From the NCBI RefSeq assembly GCF_011769525.1, contig NZ_CP050440.1:1241501-1305500 (forward strand): DNA of 64,000 nucleotides. Reading direction: 5' to 3'. Positions 8,047 through 17,705 of the stretch are shown in pieces. The notes under the pieces were generated by a model. It was given only the letters and a program-made list of their open reading frames with translations, searched no databases and was not told where the DNA came from. How positions within the stretch are numbered: position 1 is the stretch's first letter; each line of letters starts with the position of its first letter. The translations under genes and the position numbers were made by a program. Source of the DNA: Tolypothrix sp. PCC 7910. Its GTDB lineage: Bacteria; Cyanobacteriota; Cyanobacteriia; Cyanobacteriales; Nostocaceae.

Positions 8047-9531
8047 ATGACTAAATATATTCTGGCGTTTGACCAAGGTACGACTAGCTCACGCTCTATT
8101 ATATTTAACCGTGATGGCGATATGCTGACGGTTGCTCAGAAAGAGTTTACACAAATCTTTCCGCAACCGGGTTGGGTAGAGCATGATGCTGATGAAATTT
8201 GGTCTTCGCAAGTTGGTGTGGCTAATGAAGCTTTAGCGCGCATTGGTATGAAAGCCAGTGATATTGCAGCTATTGGCATTACCAATCAACGAGAAACTAC
8301 TATAGTCTGGGATCGCAAAACAGGTAAGCCGATTTACAATGCGATCGTTTGGCAGGATCGTCGCACTGCTGCTGATTGCGATCAACTGAAAGCAGCGGGG
8401 TACGAGACAACATTCCAGCAAAAAACAGGATTAGTAATCGATGCTTACTTTAGCGGCACTAAAGTTAAATGGTTACTTGATAATGTACCTTACGCCCGCG
8501 AAAAAGCCGAACGCGGAGAACTAGCATTTGGCACCGTTGATAGCTGGTTAATGTGGAAACTCACTCAGGGAGAACTCCATATTACAGATGTCACTAATGC
8601 TTGCAGAACTTTGTTGTTCAATATTCATACTCAGCAATGGGATGATGAATTGCTGTCCATACTCAATATTCCCCGTTCCCTACTCCCAGAAGTGCGGAGT
8701 TCATCAGAGGTGTATGGATATACATCCGAAGGTATTTTTGGTAGCCGCATTCCTATTGCAGGTATCGCTGGAGACCAACAAGCTGCGACTTTTGGGCAAG
8801 CATCATTGCAATCAGGTATGGCGAAAAATACTTACGGCACAGGTTGCTTTATACTGCTGAATACAGGGAATCAGCCCATGCAATCTAACCACAAATTGCT
8901 GACTACGATCGCTTGGCGCATTAATGGACGTACTGACTATGCTTTAGAAGGTAGCGTATTTATTGCTGGCGCAGTTGTGCAATGGTTGCGTGATGGATTG
9001 GAAATAATCAAGCACAGTGCAGATGTTGAAGCCTTAGCTGGTAGCGTTCCTGATACTGGTGGCGTGTATTTTGTACCTGCGTTCGTCGGTTTAGGCGCAC
9101 CTTATTGGGACAGTTACGCTCGTGGTACGATTACTGGTTTAACTCGCGGTTCAACTAGTGCCCATATTGCCCGCGCAGCCCTAGAAAGCATAGCCTATCA
9201 AACTGCTGACGTAATTGAGGCGATGCGCCAAGACTCTCAGCTACATCTGCGGGAACTGCGGGTAGATGGCGGTGCATCTCGCAATAATCTATTAATGCAA
9301 TTTCAGGCAGATATTTTAGGTGTACCCGTTGTGCGTCCCAAAATTACTGAAACTACAGCTTTGGGTGCTGCTTACTTAGCAGGTTTAGCGATTGGTTATT
9401 GGGAAAGCGAAGCCGAAATTTTGCAGCAATGGCAAGCCGATCAATGGTTTGAGCCGAAAATCAGTGCCGATCATCGCTTAAGTTTACTAGACTCATGGCA
9501 TCAGGCGATCGCGCAAACAAGACATAGGTAG
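8047..9531 (+). CDS. glpK: Glycerol kinase
   Basis: A 494-residue FGGY-family kinase that phosphorylates glycerol to glycerol 3-phosphate. The N-terminal phosphate loop DQGTTSSRS (about 9-17), the glycerol-contacting NQRETT and WQDRRT segments, and the C-terminal FGGY signature region ([11 protein letters not shown]) are all present. The length is standard (about 500 residues). The gene has no glpF or glpD beside it, so it works as a stand-alone salvage gene. The GTTGGGTAGAGHD-like region (residues about 48-52, GWVEHD) agrees with glycerol rather than pentulose kinases. Confidence 0.93.
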   Translation: MTKYILAFDQGTTSSRSIIFNRDGDMLTVAQKEFTQIFPQPGWVEHDADEIWSSQVGVANEALARIGMKASDIAAIGITNQRETTIVWDRKTGKPIYNAIVWQDRRTAADCDQLKAAGYETTFQQKTGLVIDAYFSGTKVKWLLDNVPYAREKAERGELAFGTVDSWLMWKLTQGELHITDVTNACRTLLFNIHTQQWDDELLSILNIPRSLLPEVRSSSEVYGYTSEGIFGSRIPIAGIAGDQQAATFGQASLQSGMAKNTYGTGCFILLNTGNQPMQSNHKLLTTIAWRINGRTDYALEGSVFIAGAVVQWLRDGLEIIKHSADVEALAGSVPDTGGVYFVPAFVGLGAPYWDSYARGTITGLTRGSTSAHIARAALESIAYQTADVIEAMRQDSQLHLRELRVDGGASRNNLLMQFQADILGVPVVRPKITETTALGAAYLAGLAIGYWESEAEILQQWQADQWFEPKISADHRLSLLDSWHQAIAQTRHR

Positions 9532-9533
9532 TA

Positions 9534-9568
9534 GGTAATGGGTAATGGGTAATTGGTAATTGGTAATT
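9534..9568. repeat. Tandem heptamer array (GGTAATG/GGTAATT)
   Basis: Five adjacent 7-bp units directly after the glpK stop codon. This is the short tandemly repeated repetitive (STRR) class known from heterocystous cyanobacteria. Confidence 0.75.
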
Positions 9569-9592
9569 AAGAATTACGACGGTTGCAAGTCT

Positions 9593-11149
9593 CTAAGCCA
9601 GACGTTCAATTAAGCGATCGCCTACACGTAAAGCATTGGCGATAATTGTCAGAGTTGGGTTAACAGCAGCGCTGGAACGGAAGAAACTGCCATCAACTAC
9701 ATATAAATTATCAACGTCATGGGTGCGGCAATTGATATCTAATACGGAAGTTTTGGGATCTTCTCCAAAGCGACAAGTACCGCATTGGTGCGCCACGCCT
9801 TGCAAAGGTAGTTTTTTGCGGAAATAGAAGGAGGCGGGAATAATTTTTTCACCGCAACCAATCATTTTTAGTACTTGCGTCCAGCGATTGAGTAGTCGAT
9901 TGTAGGCTTCGGTGTTGTTTTCGGTGTAATTTAACTGTACAGAATTATTTCTCAGCATGACACGATTGTTAGAATCGGGTAAATCTTCAGCAGTCAGCCA
10001 CCAGTCTACCGAATGAGTTGCGATCGCTTCAAATGTATGTCGTTCTCGAAACGAAAGCCCTAAAACCGATGGCGATTCTTGAGCAATCATATCAGCATTG
10101 ACTTTACCTAGTAATTGCACATGACCCATTGGATAATCATAATCTTCATCACCCCAGTAAAAATCATTAATTGCTAGGGTTTTTTGAAAAGAGGTAGGAT
10201 TGGATTTTAAACTGACTCCAATTATCGCCCCATTTTGATGCTTCATGAAGTTGCGTCCCACTTGATCAGAACTATTCGCCAATCCATTGGGATGCTGATC
10301 GTTAGCTGAACGTAAAAACAAAGCCGCAGAATTAATTGCACCACAGGAAACAACTACAATATCACTAGAGAAAAAGTGAATTTCCCCGTTAATTTCAGCT
10401 TCTACAGCATTGACTTCTCGCCCAGAAGAATTTGTATGTAATCGGTTTACCTTAGCTTCTGTAATTAGGGTGACATTATCATACTTTTCTGCTGGACGCA
10501 CACAATTAACATCTGCATCAGCTTTCGCATCTACTAAACAAGGAAATCCATCACAAGTATTACAACGAATGCAATTACTTAAACGACGATTAACTTCATT
10601 TAGCTTAATAGCAAGTGGTAAATAAAACGGATGATAGCCTTCTATTTTGAGTGAATCATGTATTTCTTGAATACGTGGTTCATGTTGAATCGCAGGATAG
10701 GGATAATCTTCAGTTGTGCCTGGTTCAGTTGGATCTAAACCTCGCTTACCGTGAACTTCGTAAAGCTTTTCCGCCTCAGTATAATAAGGTGCAAAATCGC
10801 GATATTTTAAAGGCCATTCCGGCGAAATTCCACCCTTATGAATCACTTGCTCAAAGTCTTGTTCCCGCCAACGAAATAGCGCCCCACCATAAACTTTAGT
10901 ATTACCACCTACAAAATAACCTGTGCCGGGATGAATAGTATTTCCTTTTTGGTCATACCAAACTTCGTTAGTATGATAGCGGTCTTTTTGCACCACTTCC
11001 ACCGTATCCCAGTTAGCTTTCTCACGCGGTAAAAAAGCACCACGTTCCAGAATTAGAATTTTTTTACCAGTCGGAGCTAAACGATAAGCAAGTGTCCCAC
11101 CACCTGCGCCAGTACCAATAATGATGACATCGTAATGTGCAGTAGCCAT
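9593..11149 (-). CDS. GMC-family FAD-dependent oxidoreductase
   Basis: A 518-residue glucose-methanol-choline oxidoreductase. The N-terminal FAD dinucleotide fold is IIIGTGAGGGTLAYRLA, followed by ILERG; the C-terminal GMC motif includes HQCGTCRFGEDP and VVDGSFFRSSAAVNPTLTI. A cysteine cluster in the middle (CIRCNTCDGFPC, near residue 193) is not part of the classical fungal GMC enzymes but occurs in a bacterial branch. The acceptor and alcohol substrate are unknown. Downstream genes on the same strand encode a DoxX-like membrane protein and a type II NADH dehydrogenase, suggesting a link to electron transport; co-transcription is not certain because the spacers are 120-230 bp. Confidence 0.85.
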   Translation of the reverse strand: MATAHYDVIIIGTGAGGGTLAYRLAPTGKKILILERGAFLPREKANWDTVEVVQKDRYHTNEVWYDQKGNTIHPGTGYFVGGNTKVYGGALFRWREQDFEQVIHKGGISPEWPLKYRDFAPYYTEAEKLYEVHGKRGLDPTEPGTTEDYPYPAIQHEPRIQEIHDSLKIEGYHPFYLPLAIKLNEVNRRLSNCIRCNTCDGFPCLVDAKADADVNCVRPAEKYDNVTLITEAKVNRLHTNSSGREVNAVEAEINGEIHFFSSDIVVVSCGAINSAALFLRSANDQHPNGLANSSDQVGRNFMKHQNGAIIGVSLKSNPTSFQKTLAINDFYWGDEDYDYPMGHVQLLGKVNADMIAQESPSVLGLSFRERHTFEAIATHSVDWWLTAEDLPDSNNRVMLRNNSVQLNYTENNTEAYNRLLNRWTQVLKMIGCGEKIIPASFYFRKKLPLQGVAHQCGTCRFGEDPKTSVLDINCRTHDVDNLYVVDGSFFRSSAAVNPTLTIIANALRVGDRLIERLA

Positions 11150-11377
11150 GAATTTTATTCCAGTAAAAGAGAGAAATAATTACTAATTCGTAATTGGTAA
11201 TTCGTAGTTCGTAATTAATTAGTAATCGCGTAAAAATTACGATTTTTTTGACAAGTCTCTTGCGATATTTGATAGTGATCGCGAATTGTTCGGAGTTTAA
11301 TTTTTGCAATCCTGTAACAAACTCAACTGCTAACCAATCACCTATTACCCATTACCAATTACCCATTCCCCATCCCA

Positions 11378-11893
11378 TCACATATCATCCATCGCATTGT
11401 TCACAGCATAATTAGCCATCGCTTCAGTGCGGCGGCGGCTCATTTTCTGCTCATAAGCATCGTAGGCAATACATATCCAAATTAATGTCATGAAGAGAAT
11501 ATTTTTGTTAAAACTTTCTGCACCGTTAGGAAATAAAGTTCCAGCCGGGATAATGCCAAATGCCAAAATGATGCTAAAAGTCATGAGAATTAATAGTAAA
11601 CCTGTCCACCGCACCCAATAGTTAAGTGCAAACAATGCACCTAATAAAATTTCTGCCAAAGGTAGTAACCAAGCATAGGGAATTGCAATTAACCAAGGTA
11701 GCGGCCCTACACCTTCCCATCCCGGAGGAATTCCTGGGCCAATTATTTGCAGTTTTTGAGTAATAACAGTTTGATAGAAACCGTTAGCAACATTAAAGTT
11801 GAGATAATTAGCAATCCCAGAAAGAAAAAAGAAAAAGCCAATTGTGATGCGATTAACAGTGATAGCAACCCGGAGGTTAAGTAAGTATTTCAT
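11378..11893 (-). CDS. DoxX-like four-helix membrane protein
   Basis: A 171-residue protein with about four hydrophobic helices: near residues 12-32, 66-90, 92-117 and 130-147. The arrangement resembles the DoxX/MauE family, whose members sit in the membrane with quinol- or thiol-linked electron transfer. It lies between the NDH-2 and GMC genes, all on the minus strand. The charged C-terminal tail (EQKMSRRRTEAMAN) would be cytoplasmic. The assignment is by general architecture only and the catalytic role is unknown. Confidence 0.6.
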   Translation of the reverse strand: MKYLLNLRVAITVNRITIGFFFFLSGIANYLNFNVANGFYQTVITQKLQIIGPGIPPGWEGVGPLPWLIAIPYAWLLPLAEILLGALFALNYWVRWTGLLLILMTFSIILAFGIIPAGTLFPNGAESFNKNILFMTLIWICIAYDAYEQKMSRRRTEAMANYAVNNAMDDM

Positions 11894-11962
11894 TGATGTA
11901 CTCCTGAAGATTAAATAAGGGTGATTTCAAGCAGAGAAAGTAGATGAGGCGCACAATCAGGG

Positions 11963-12019
11963 ATGAAAATCTAAATCCTTCCTTCTGCCCCCTGTCTCCT
12001 GCCTTCTGCCTTCTTCAAC
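11963..12019. repeat. Dispersed (CTGCCTT)-type repeat, copy 1
   Basis: A stretch with GGATGAAAAT, TCCTTCCTTCTGCC and tandem CTGCCTT/CTGTCTC-like units. A close copy is at 47943-48000. Both are immediately downstream of a minus-strand gene, and each TGA stop codon abuts the array. Confidence 0.65.
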
Positions 12020-13478
12020 GTGCAGGGGGTGCAAGTTGATTGAGTAGAGTTGGTACCCCTGTCCAATGCAGATTTTGCTGAAATTGCATAGGTTGAGCAG
12101 CGCGCCATACTAAGGGAGTAGCGAAAATCACTCCCGCCGCTAAGGTTGCAACTCCAGGTAACCAAGGTGTTTGCCCTAGTTGCATATAAGAAGCAGGACG
12201 ATGACGCTGGAATAATTCATCGGTAAGCCACTCAGTTGTGATTTTGCGATTATGGGCAGCGTTTGGTAATAGTTGTAAGTATGTGGCTTCCCGAATTAGA
12301 TGTCCGGGTTGTCCTGGAATCTGAACTTTATTGAACAAGTTCGCCACGCCTTCATTGAGTCCCAGTTTCATCAAAGTCCCGCGCATCTTAATTTCTACAG
12401 GGATAGGCGATTTACCTTCGCGCTGACGCTGGATATTTTGCGCGATCGCAATTCCTTGTTGATAAGCTACTTGTGCTGTGGGTGGTTGAGGCTGATCGCT
12501 ATCTGCAGCACAGTCTCCGGCGGCAAATACTTCGGGAAAATCTGGAAGTTGCAATGTCGGTGTCACTAGTAACCGCCCGCGATTATTTGCAACTGGTAAG
12601 TTCATCAATAAGGGATTCGCAGCAGTTCCCGCCGTCCAAGCAATGGTTCCCGCCTGTAAAATTTGTGTTTTGTTATTTTGTTGATACTCGACACCATCAG
12701 CTTGAATTTTGCTGACAGCTGCATCAAAAAGAAAATCAACAGGAATTATACGCCCTTTCAACGCACGTTGAGCGGTACAGCGCAAATGGCTATTTACATC
12801 CCCTTTGAGAATTTCTTTATTGCGGTTAATTAGCACCACCCGAATTTCCGCAGCATCGCCGCCTAATTCGTCGTACCAAATAGGCAACAAATCTGCTAAT
12901 GTACAGGCTAATTCAATCCCAGCAGGCCCCGCCCCAATAATGGCAACAGTTAGCAGTAGCCGCCGCCGTGCTGGATCTGAAGTTTGGATTGCTTGATGTA
13001 GACGGTGACGTAAATGCTTTCTCAGTGCGATCGCCTGTTCTCCAGATGTAAAAGGCATAGCATATTCTGCCGCACCGGGAGTATTAAAGTAAGTTGTTTT
13101 GCTACCAAGTGCTAATACTAAGTTTCTGTAGTTAAAAATCCTACCTGATGCTACAGTCACTTGGCTCTGTTCTAGATGAATTGATTTCACCGTGTCTTGC
13201 ACAAAAGTGACACTACTACTTGCTAGCAGTTCGTTGTAGCGAGGGTAAACCTGGGCACTATGTAGTTCACCGCTGAGTAGTTCATACAACAACGGTTTAA
13301 AACTGAAGCGATCGCGCTGTTCAATTAAAATTATCGGATGGGAATAATTTCGCTGGCTAAGGTGTAAAGCTGTAAACAATCCAGCAAAGCCACCACCCAA
13401 GATGACTGTGGCTTGAGACGCTTGCTGCATAAGTTTATGAGTTGCTGTGAGTGAACTGCTTTCAGTATCGCGGTACAT
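12015..13478 (-). CDS. Type II NADH dehydrogenase (NDH-2)
   Basis: A 487-residue FAD-containing oxidoreductase that passes electrons from NAD(P)H to quinone without pumping protons. It has two dinucleotide-binding folds: VILGGGFAGLFTALHL near the N-terminus for FAD, and VAIIGAGPAGIELACTLADLL in the middle for NAD(P)H. The FAD-associated FAAGDCA motif follows. The C-terminal region ends in a hydrophobic stretch (WLPGVATLAAGVIFATPLVW) able to contact the membrane. Cyanobacteria have several ndb-type paralogues and I cannot tell which this is. The stop codon lies at the edge of a repeat (11963-12019). Confidence 0.87.
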   Translation of the reverse strand: MYRDTESSSLTATHKLMQQASQATVILGGGFAGLFTALHLSQRNYSHPIILIEQRDRFSFKPLLYELLSGELHSAQVYPRYNELLASSSVTFVQDTVKSIHLEQSQVTVASGRIFNYRNLVLALGSKTTYFNTPGAAEYAMPFTSGEQAIALRKHLRHRLHQAIQTSDPARRRLLLTVAIIGAGPAGIELACTLADLLPIWYDELGGDAAEIRVVLINRNKEILKGDVNSHLRCTAQRALKGRIIPVDFLFDAAVSKIQADGVEYQQNNKTQILQAGTIAWTAGTAANPLLMNLPVANNRGRLLVTPTLQLPDFPEVFAAGDCAADSDQPQPPTAQVAYQQGIAIAQNIQRQREGKSPIPVEIKMRGTLMKLGLNEGVANLFNKVQIPGQPGHLIREATYLQLLPNAAHNRKITTEWLTDELFQRHRPASYMQLGQTPWLPGVATLAAGVIFATPLVWRAAQPMQFQQNLHWTGVPTLLNQLAPPAR

Positions 13479-13585
13479 AGCAACCCTTAAGTTATGAACA
13501 GCTAAAGCTTAGCTGAGAAATTCAATGGAATTTCCGATTAAGTTTTCACTATTTTCTCAGGAATTATTCAGATAAGGAGGGAATT

Positions 13586-13613
13586 GGTAATTGGTAATTG
13601 GTAATTGGTAATT
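13586..13613. repeat. Tandem heptamer GGTAATT, four exact copies
   Basis: Four perfect 7-bp units, the same unit as at 9534-9568. STRR class. Confidence 0.8.
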
Positions 13614-13742
13614 GAGAAAATGACAGTGATCGCTCCACCACTTCACCAAAAAAAATTAGGATAGGCAATGCCCACCCTAATTTTATATATATTTATTTGG
13701 AAACATCTAACGGGCGGCTCACCACCCGTTCAGAATAAAATT

Positions 13743-13794
13743 CCCAGTCCCCAGTCCCCAGTCCCCAGTCCCCAATCCCCAGTCCCCAATCCCT
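13743..13794. repeat. Tandem heptamer CCCAGTC/CCCAATC, about seven copies
   Basis: Seven near-identical 7-bp units end just before the 3' end of the GH57 gene (stop at 13797). It is the CCCCAGT type of STRR repeat; its complement appears again in the repeats beside hpnJ. Confidence 0.8.
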
Positions 13795-13796
13795 AC

Positions 13797-15386
13797 TTAC
13801 AACGGACGATAAACGCGATAGTTGATATTCGGGAAGATATTATCCATTAATTCGACTTTTTCTAACCAACCGCTATCAACTTTGCCAATTTTTACATCAT
13901 CGTAGATTTTATTGAAGCGCATCAAGTGCGATCGCGTTCTTCTCACCGCATAAGGAACCATTGTTCCTGTCCGCATGATAAATGCCCAGTCGGAAGATTG
14001 TGCCAATAATAATTCCCGCGCTGCTTGGTTCAATGCCTTCCATTGCAATTCATCTTCTGGTTCCAAGTGCGAGATTTCAATCATCCGTTCAGCGGCTTTG
14101 TGCAGATGTGGATAAATCCATGCATTGGTATCGTTTAACCAATATTCATGGAATCCCTTGTAACCCCAACTCGACTGCGAAGGACGACAAACTTGTTGAG
14201 TTGGCTGTTCGCGTAAATAATCTGCTAAGTGCGTCATGGCATAGGTTTTTTGGTCATACCATGATTTACGGAACAGGTAGTCAATGAACCAAGGGCCTTC
14301 ATACCACCAATGTCCAAATAACTCTGCGTCATAGGGCGAAACGATAATCGGCGGACGCTGCATTATCCCATGTAAATGTTCAGCTTGCCGCTCTCGATTA
14401 TACATAAAGTTAGCAGCATGTTCTGCTGCTTTTTCCCTTGCCCAGTAAGGGTCATAAAGTGCTTTATCGGAAAGTCCTAAGCCACGTCCAGTAATTTTAT
14501 GATACTTAATACCAGTATTTTTACGCTGACCATTAGGCATGATGTAGGGCTTGATATACTCATATTCTGCTTCCCAGCCCAAATCTTTGTAAAACTCGCG
14601 ATATTCTGCTGCACCAGGATAGCCCACCTCAGAAGACCATACCTGTTGAGAAGATTCATGATCGCGTCCAAACGCCGCCACACCAGTTTCGGTAAAGATG
14701 GGGGCATAGGTGCCAAACCGAGGGCGGGGACGGGCATAAAGAATACCATGACCATCGGTGAGGAAGTAGCGCAACCCTGCATCTGCCAGCATCCGTTCGA
14801 CACCTTCATAGTAAGCACACTCCGGCAACCAAATGCCTCTAGGTGGTTTACCAAAGGTTTCCTCATAGTGTTCACAAGCTACTTGAATTTGTGCCCACAC
14901 AGCTTGTGGATACATTTTCATTAGTGGTAAATAGCCGTGGGTAGCACCACAAGTAATAATTTCCAGGTTATTTGTCTCTTGGTACTCCTTAAAAGCAGTT
15001 ACCAAATCACCCTTATAGCGTTCCCATATCTGACGCGCTTCGTTAAACTCAGTAGCGTAATGTTCTGCTAAATACTTCAAATGTCCATTGTGAATATTAC
15101 GCTCAGCTTCTAGTTCGATCAGTTCTTCTAGTTGGGCTAAGTGTGCATCATAACGTTCTTGTAATAGAGGATCACGGAGCATTGATACCAAAGGTGGTGT
15201 CATGCTCATTGTGATTTTAAAGTCGATACCGTCTCGCTTTAGTCCTTCAAATACTTTCAATAAGGGAATATAAGTTTCAGTAATGGCTTCATATAGCCAT
15301 TCTTCCTCCAACACATAATCACTTTCTGGGTGACGAACGAAGGGTAGATGTGCGTGGAGAACAAGCGCGACGTAGCCTTTAGCCAT
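13797..15386 (-). CDS. GH57 1,4-alpha-glucan branching enzyme
   Basis: A 529-residue glycoside hydrolase family 57 protein. The N-terminus starts with LVLHAHLPFVRHPE, the GH57 conserved motif 1. The catalytic nucleophile is E189 in GIWLPECAYYEG, and the acid/base is D353 in IIVSPYDAELFGHWWYEG. These motifs and the length match GH57 glycogen branching enzymes (the TT1467/TK1436 group), which introduce alpha-1,6 branches into alpha-glucan. Cyanobacteria usually carry this besides GH13 GlgB. It stands alone, with a repeat array just past its stop. Branching rather than amylase activity is inferred from the motif set. Confidence 0.88.
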   Translation of the reverse strand: MAKGYVALVLHAHLPFVRHPESDYVLEEEWLYEAITETYIPLLKVFEGLKRDGIDFKITMSMTPPLVSMLRDPLLQERYDAHLAQLEELIELEAERNIHNGHLKYLAEHYATEFNEARQIWERYKGDLVTAFKEYQETNNLEIITCGATHGYLPLMKMYPQAVWAQIQVACEHYEETFGKPPRGIWLPECAYYEGVERMLADAGLRYFLTDGHGILYARPRPRFGTYAPIFTETGVAAFGRDHESSQQVWSSEVGYPGAAEYREFYKDLGWEAEYEYIKPYIMPNGQRKNTGIKYHKITGRGLGLSDKALYDPYWAREKAAEHAANFMYNRERQAEHLHGIMQRPPIIVSPYDAELFGHWWYEGPWFIDYLFRKSWYDQKTYAMTHLADYLREQPTQQVCRPSQSSWGYKGFHEYWLNDTNAWIYPHLHKAAERMIEISHLEPEDELQWKALNQAARELLLAQSSDWAFIMRTGTMVPYAVRRTRSHLMRFNKIYDDVKIGKVDSGWLEKVELMDNIFPNINYRVYRPL

Positions 15387-16125
15387 AATTATTCTGGGGT
15401 GGTACGTGGAAATTGAAGGTCGAGGGGTTTGGCAGAAATTAACAATATTTTAAGACTTTATTGGAGTTGTGACATTAATTAATGATTTTTTCTCAATAAA
15501 TATCTTTGCACACAAAAATGACCGCTATCTCTACCAAAAATATCTTGAGTAGTGGCGAGAGATGGTGTGACTCCTTTCTCATTCCAGCAAATCCTAATTA
15601 TGTGAAATCAATAACTTTCAATATCTATTACAAGTGCTAGCCCTAAGGTATAACTGCTAACTATATTTAAATACTGTCTGCCAACTAAATAATTACCTTG
15701 TTGCATCAAACCGTATTGAGTTGTGAAGATGCTATCTAGCCTGATAGACCAATACTGAAATCTTTTATTACCCGTAATGCTTTACTTTTATAAACAATAA
15801 AACAATTTTTAATCAAGATATAAAATTTTACAATTCAGACAAAAATCAGATTAAACTCAAGCAAAGCAATTAAAATAAGTTTTTATAAAAGTCTTGCTGC
15901 ATACGTACATATTTATACATTAGAGTATCAATAAACACTTATATGTACTCTAGAAAATTTATAAAGTTTGTATGATTTGTTATATCAAGCAAGTATTACC
16001 GTCAAGCAAGTGTTAACATCAAGCTATCCTATAATGTAAATCTTGCCTGCAAAGTGTGTTACTTTGTGGGTTTTCTCATTTTAGTTAAAACCCATAGACC
16101 CATTCCAAAAAACATCTTTGGTGTA
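15387..16125. other. AT-rich intergenic region
   Basis: About 740 bp without a gene of recognisable composition. It has no obvious RNA gene or repeat array and ends where the TnpB-like remnant begins. Confidence 0.5.
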
Positions 16126-16300
16126 CAACCTGAGCGCGACGACAACGCAACTCAAAACATCAGAGCAGAAGGCATACGAATATTATCTATTAACGGAGGG
16201 AACCCCGTTATTGCTGGAAAGAGGCGGAGTCGTACCAACAAACCGCAAGGTAGAAGAGCATCGATGAAGCCAGAAGCCAACACTTGTTGGTAGTGCACGA
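16126..16300 (+). pseudogene. Remnant of an IS200/IS605-family TnpB gene with its right end
   Basis: The reading frame from about 16126 to the TAG at 16291-16293 gives QPERDDNATQNIRAEGIRI, the end of the TnpB RuvC-III region (usual form HDRDxNAAxNI) with its Asp kept, followed by the basic C-terminal tail. The upstream frame (from 16054) is unrelated, so the gene is truncated to about the last 55 residues. At the 3' side the sequence GAAGCC, then a CCAACA/TGTTGG hairpin (16277-16290) and GTAGTGCAC, follow the pattern of IS605-group right ends, where the TnpB guide RNA terminates. No TnpA and no left end are visible. A protein remnant is near certain; a functional guide RNA is unlikely. Confidence 0.7.
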
Positions 16301-16326
16301 GACAAGCTACTCCGCGTATAGGCACT

Positions 16327-17451
16327 CTATTCTTCACTATCTTGGTATAAATCCTGTAAAGCTTGCAGTTGTGTCTTGCGAGCCACACGGCGATATTTTT
16401 TACTTTCTAATTTTGGTTCGTATTGAGCCTGACCTTTACCTTTAGTTTTTAACTTCAGCGTAGATTCGGGGTCTGCTTGTTGTTGACGCTGAGTTTGATA
16501 GGCGATCGCATCGGACAAAAATTCTAAATAATGTTGATAGCGTTCCCAGTCACCCCGAACAACACAATCAGGCTCTTCTCGATGCAGGCAATCACTAAAC
16601 CGACAGCTACCAGTTGCTAACCGCGCTCTGGCTTCGGGGAAATAATATACTAATTCTTCGGGAGTACAATCAAGGTCAGGTTGGTTAAAGCCGGGGGTAT
16701 CAGCGAGTAACCCTTTAGTAGGCAATTCAAATAACTCTACGTGGCGGGTAGTGTGGCGACCGCGAGCTAATTTACCTGATACTTCACCGACGCGCAAATT
16801 TACATTAGGAACCAGTGAATTAATTAAACTTGATTTGCCAACCCCAGATGGGCCAGCTATTACGGTAATTTTATTATTTAGATATTCAGATAAATGGTCA
16901 ATATTTATACCATTCCTGACGCTAATAAATATTGGCTCATAACCCCAAGCAATCAAGCGATCGCTAATTTCTTGTTGCATTTGTGGTGAAACCAAATCAC
17001 TTTTATTCAGGCATAACAGCACATCTAAATTAGTAGATTCCCCTTTCACCAAAAAGCGACTTAACTGATAGGGTTCCAAAGGCGGATCGGCAACAGCAAA
17101 TACCAGCAGAATTTGGTTGGCATTAGCAATTGGTGGACGGTCTAACTCAGTTTGACGGGGTAGAACATCAGCGATCGCCCCACGTCCACCAGCCCAATCG
17201 GGTTCTTCAATGACGACGCGATCGCCCACCATCACCTGTTGACCAATTTTTTTCAAGCGTGTTCTGCGGGTGCAAAGGAGCATTGAGGGATAGGAGGAGT
17301 CAGTGAAATTTTCATCGGATTTTTTCTCCTTGTCCCCTATTGCCCTTGTCTCCTTGTCCCCTACATCTAGCTGTACTTGATAAAAATTTGCCTGTACAGC
17401 TAACACTGTACCGAGTAACTGTCCAGTAGCAAAATCAACTTCTCCTGTCAT
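16327..17451 (-). CDS. rsgA: Ribosome small-subunit-dependent GTPase A
   Basis: A circularly permuted GTPase involved in late 30S maturation. The order of motifs shows the permutation: G4 (LNKSDLV) first, then G1 (GPSGVGKSSLIN), the switch region (GRHTTRH) and G3 (DTPGF). The C-terminal zinc knuckle has CRFSDCLHREEPDC. I set the start at the ATG at 17451 (373 residues), which overlaps the TusA-family stop by four bases (ATGA), rather than 16 codons upstream inside that gene. The N-terminal half is an OB fold. A poorly conserved insertion (DKETRAIGDKEKKSDE) near residue 35 looks repeat-derived. It ends the dnaJ-tusA-rsgA unit. Confidence 0.92.
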   Translation of the reverse strand: MTGEVDFATGQLLGTVLAVQANFYQVQLDVGDKETRAIGDKEKKSDENFTDSSYPSMLLCTRRTRLKKIGQQVMVGDRVVIEEPDWAGGRGAIADVLPRQTELDRPPIANANQILLVFAVADPPLEPYQLSRFLVKGESTNLDVLLCLNKSDLVSPQMQQEISDRLIAWGYEPIFISVRNGINIDHLSEYLNNKITVIAGPSGVGKSSLINSLVPNVNLRVGEVSGKLARGRHTTRHVELFELPTKGLLADTPGFNQPDLDCTPEELVYYFPEARARLATGSCRFSDCLHREEPDCVVRGDWERYQHYLEFLSDAIAYQTQRQQQADPESTLKLKTKGKGQAQYEPKLESKKYRRVARKTQLQALQDLYQDSEE

Positions 17452-17705
17452 TGGGCGATCGCTGGACGACGTACCAACAAGGAAAAATAACCAGCGCAAT
17501 CTGCAATTTGTTCCACCTGATAGCCTGCCATGATCAAGCTATCAGGAACTTGCTCAATTGGCTCCCCAGGGTCTAGCCAGACTTCTAGCAAACCTCCAGG
17601 TGGCATTTTTTCCAGACGTAATTTTGTCCGCACAAAATTTATCGGGCAAGGAGTCCCGCGTAAATCAAGTTGAGCATCAGGAGATGAAAGAGAAGATAGC
17701 TTCAT
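17448..17705 (-). CDS. TusA-family sulfur carrier-like protein
   Basis: An 85-residue protein with the TusA/SirA fold signature LDLRGTPCPINFVRTKLRL, where C20-P21 carries the persulfide in true TusA. Its downstream half (LLEVWLDPGEPIEQVPDSL) also matches the family. It starts within the dnaJ stop codon (TAATG, one base shared) and overlaps rsgA by four bases, so the three genes are translationally linked. TusA proteins move sulfur for tRNA thiolation or molybdenum cofactor synthesis; in this chaperone context the role is unknown. Confidence 0.85.
   Translation of the reverse strand: MKLSSLSSPDAQLDLRGTPCPINFVRTKLRLEKMPPGGLLEVWLDPGEPIEQVPDSLIMAGYQVEQIADCAGYFSLLVRRPAIAQ

Larger units (their letters stand above)
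13479..13796. other. Intergenic region with two tandem heptamer arrays
   Basis: There is no gene. It holds the GGTAATT array (13586-13613, four exact copies), a small hairpin ACGGGCGG...ACCACCCGT near 13710-13730, and the CCCAGTC array at 13743-13794. Confidence 0.7.

Noticed and set aside
14477-14924. Long open frames on both strands inside the GH57 gene
   Set aside because: They overlap the GH57 coding frame fully, have no ribosome-binding site and no family features; they are shadows of the real gene.
16054-16125. Upstream part of the frame that holds the TnpB tail
   Set aside because: The residues before QPERDDNATQN do not resemble TnpB, so only the downstream part is called as the remnant.
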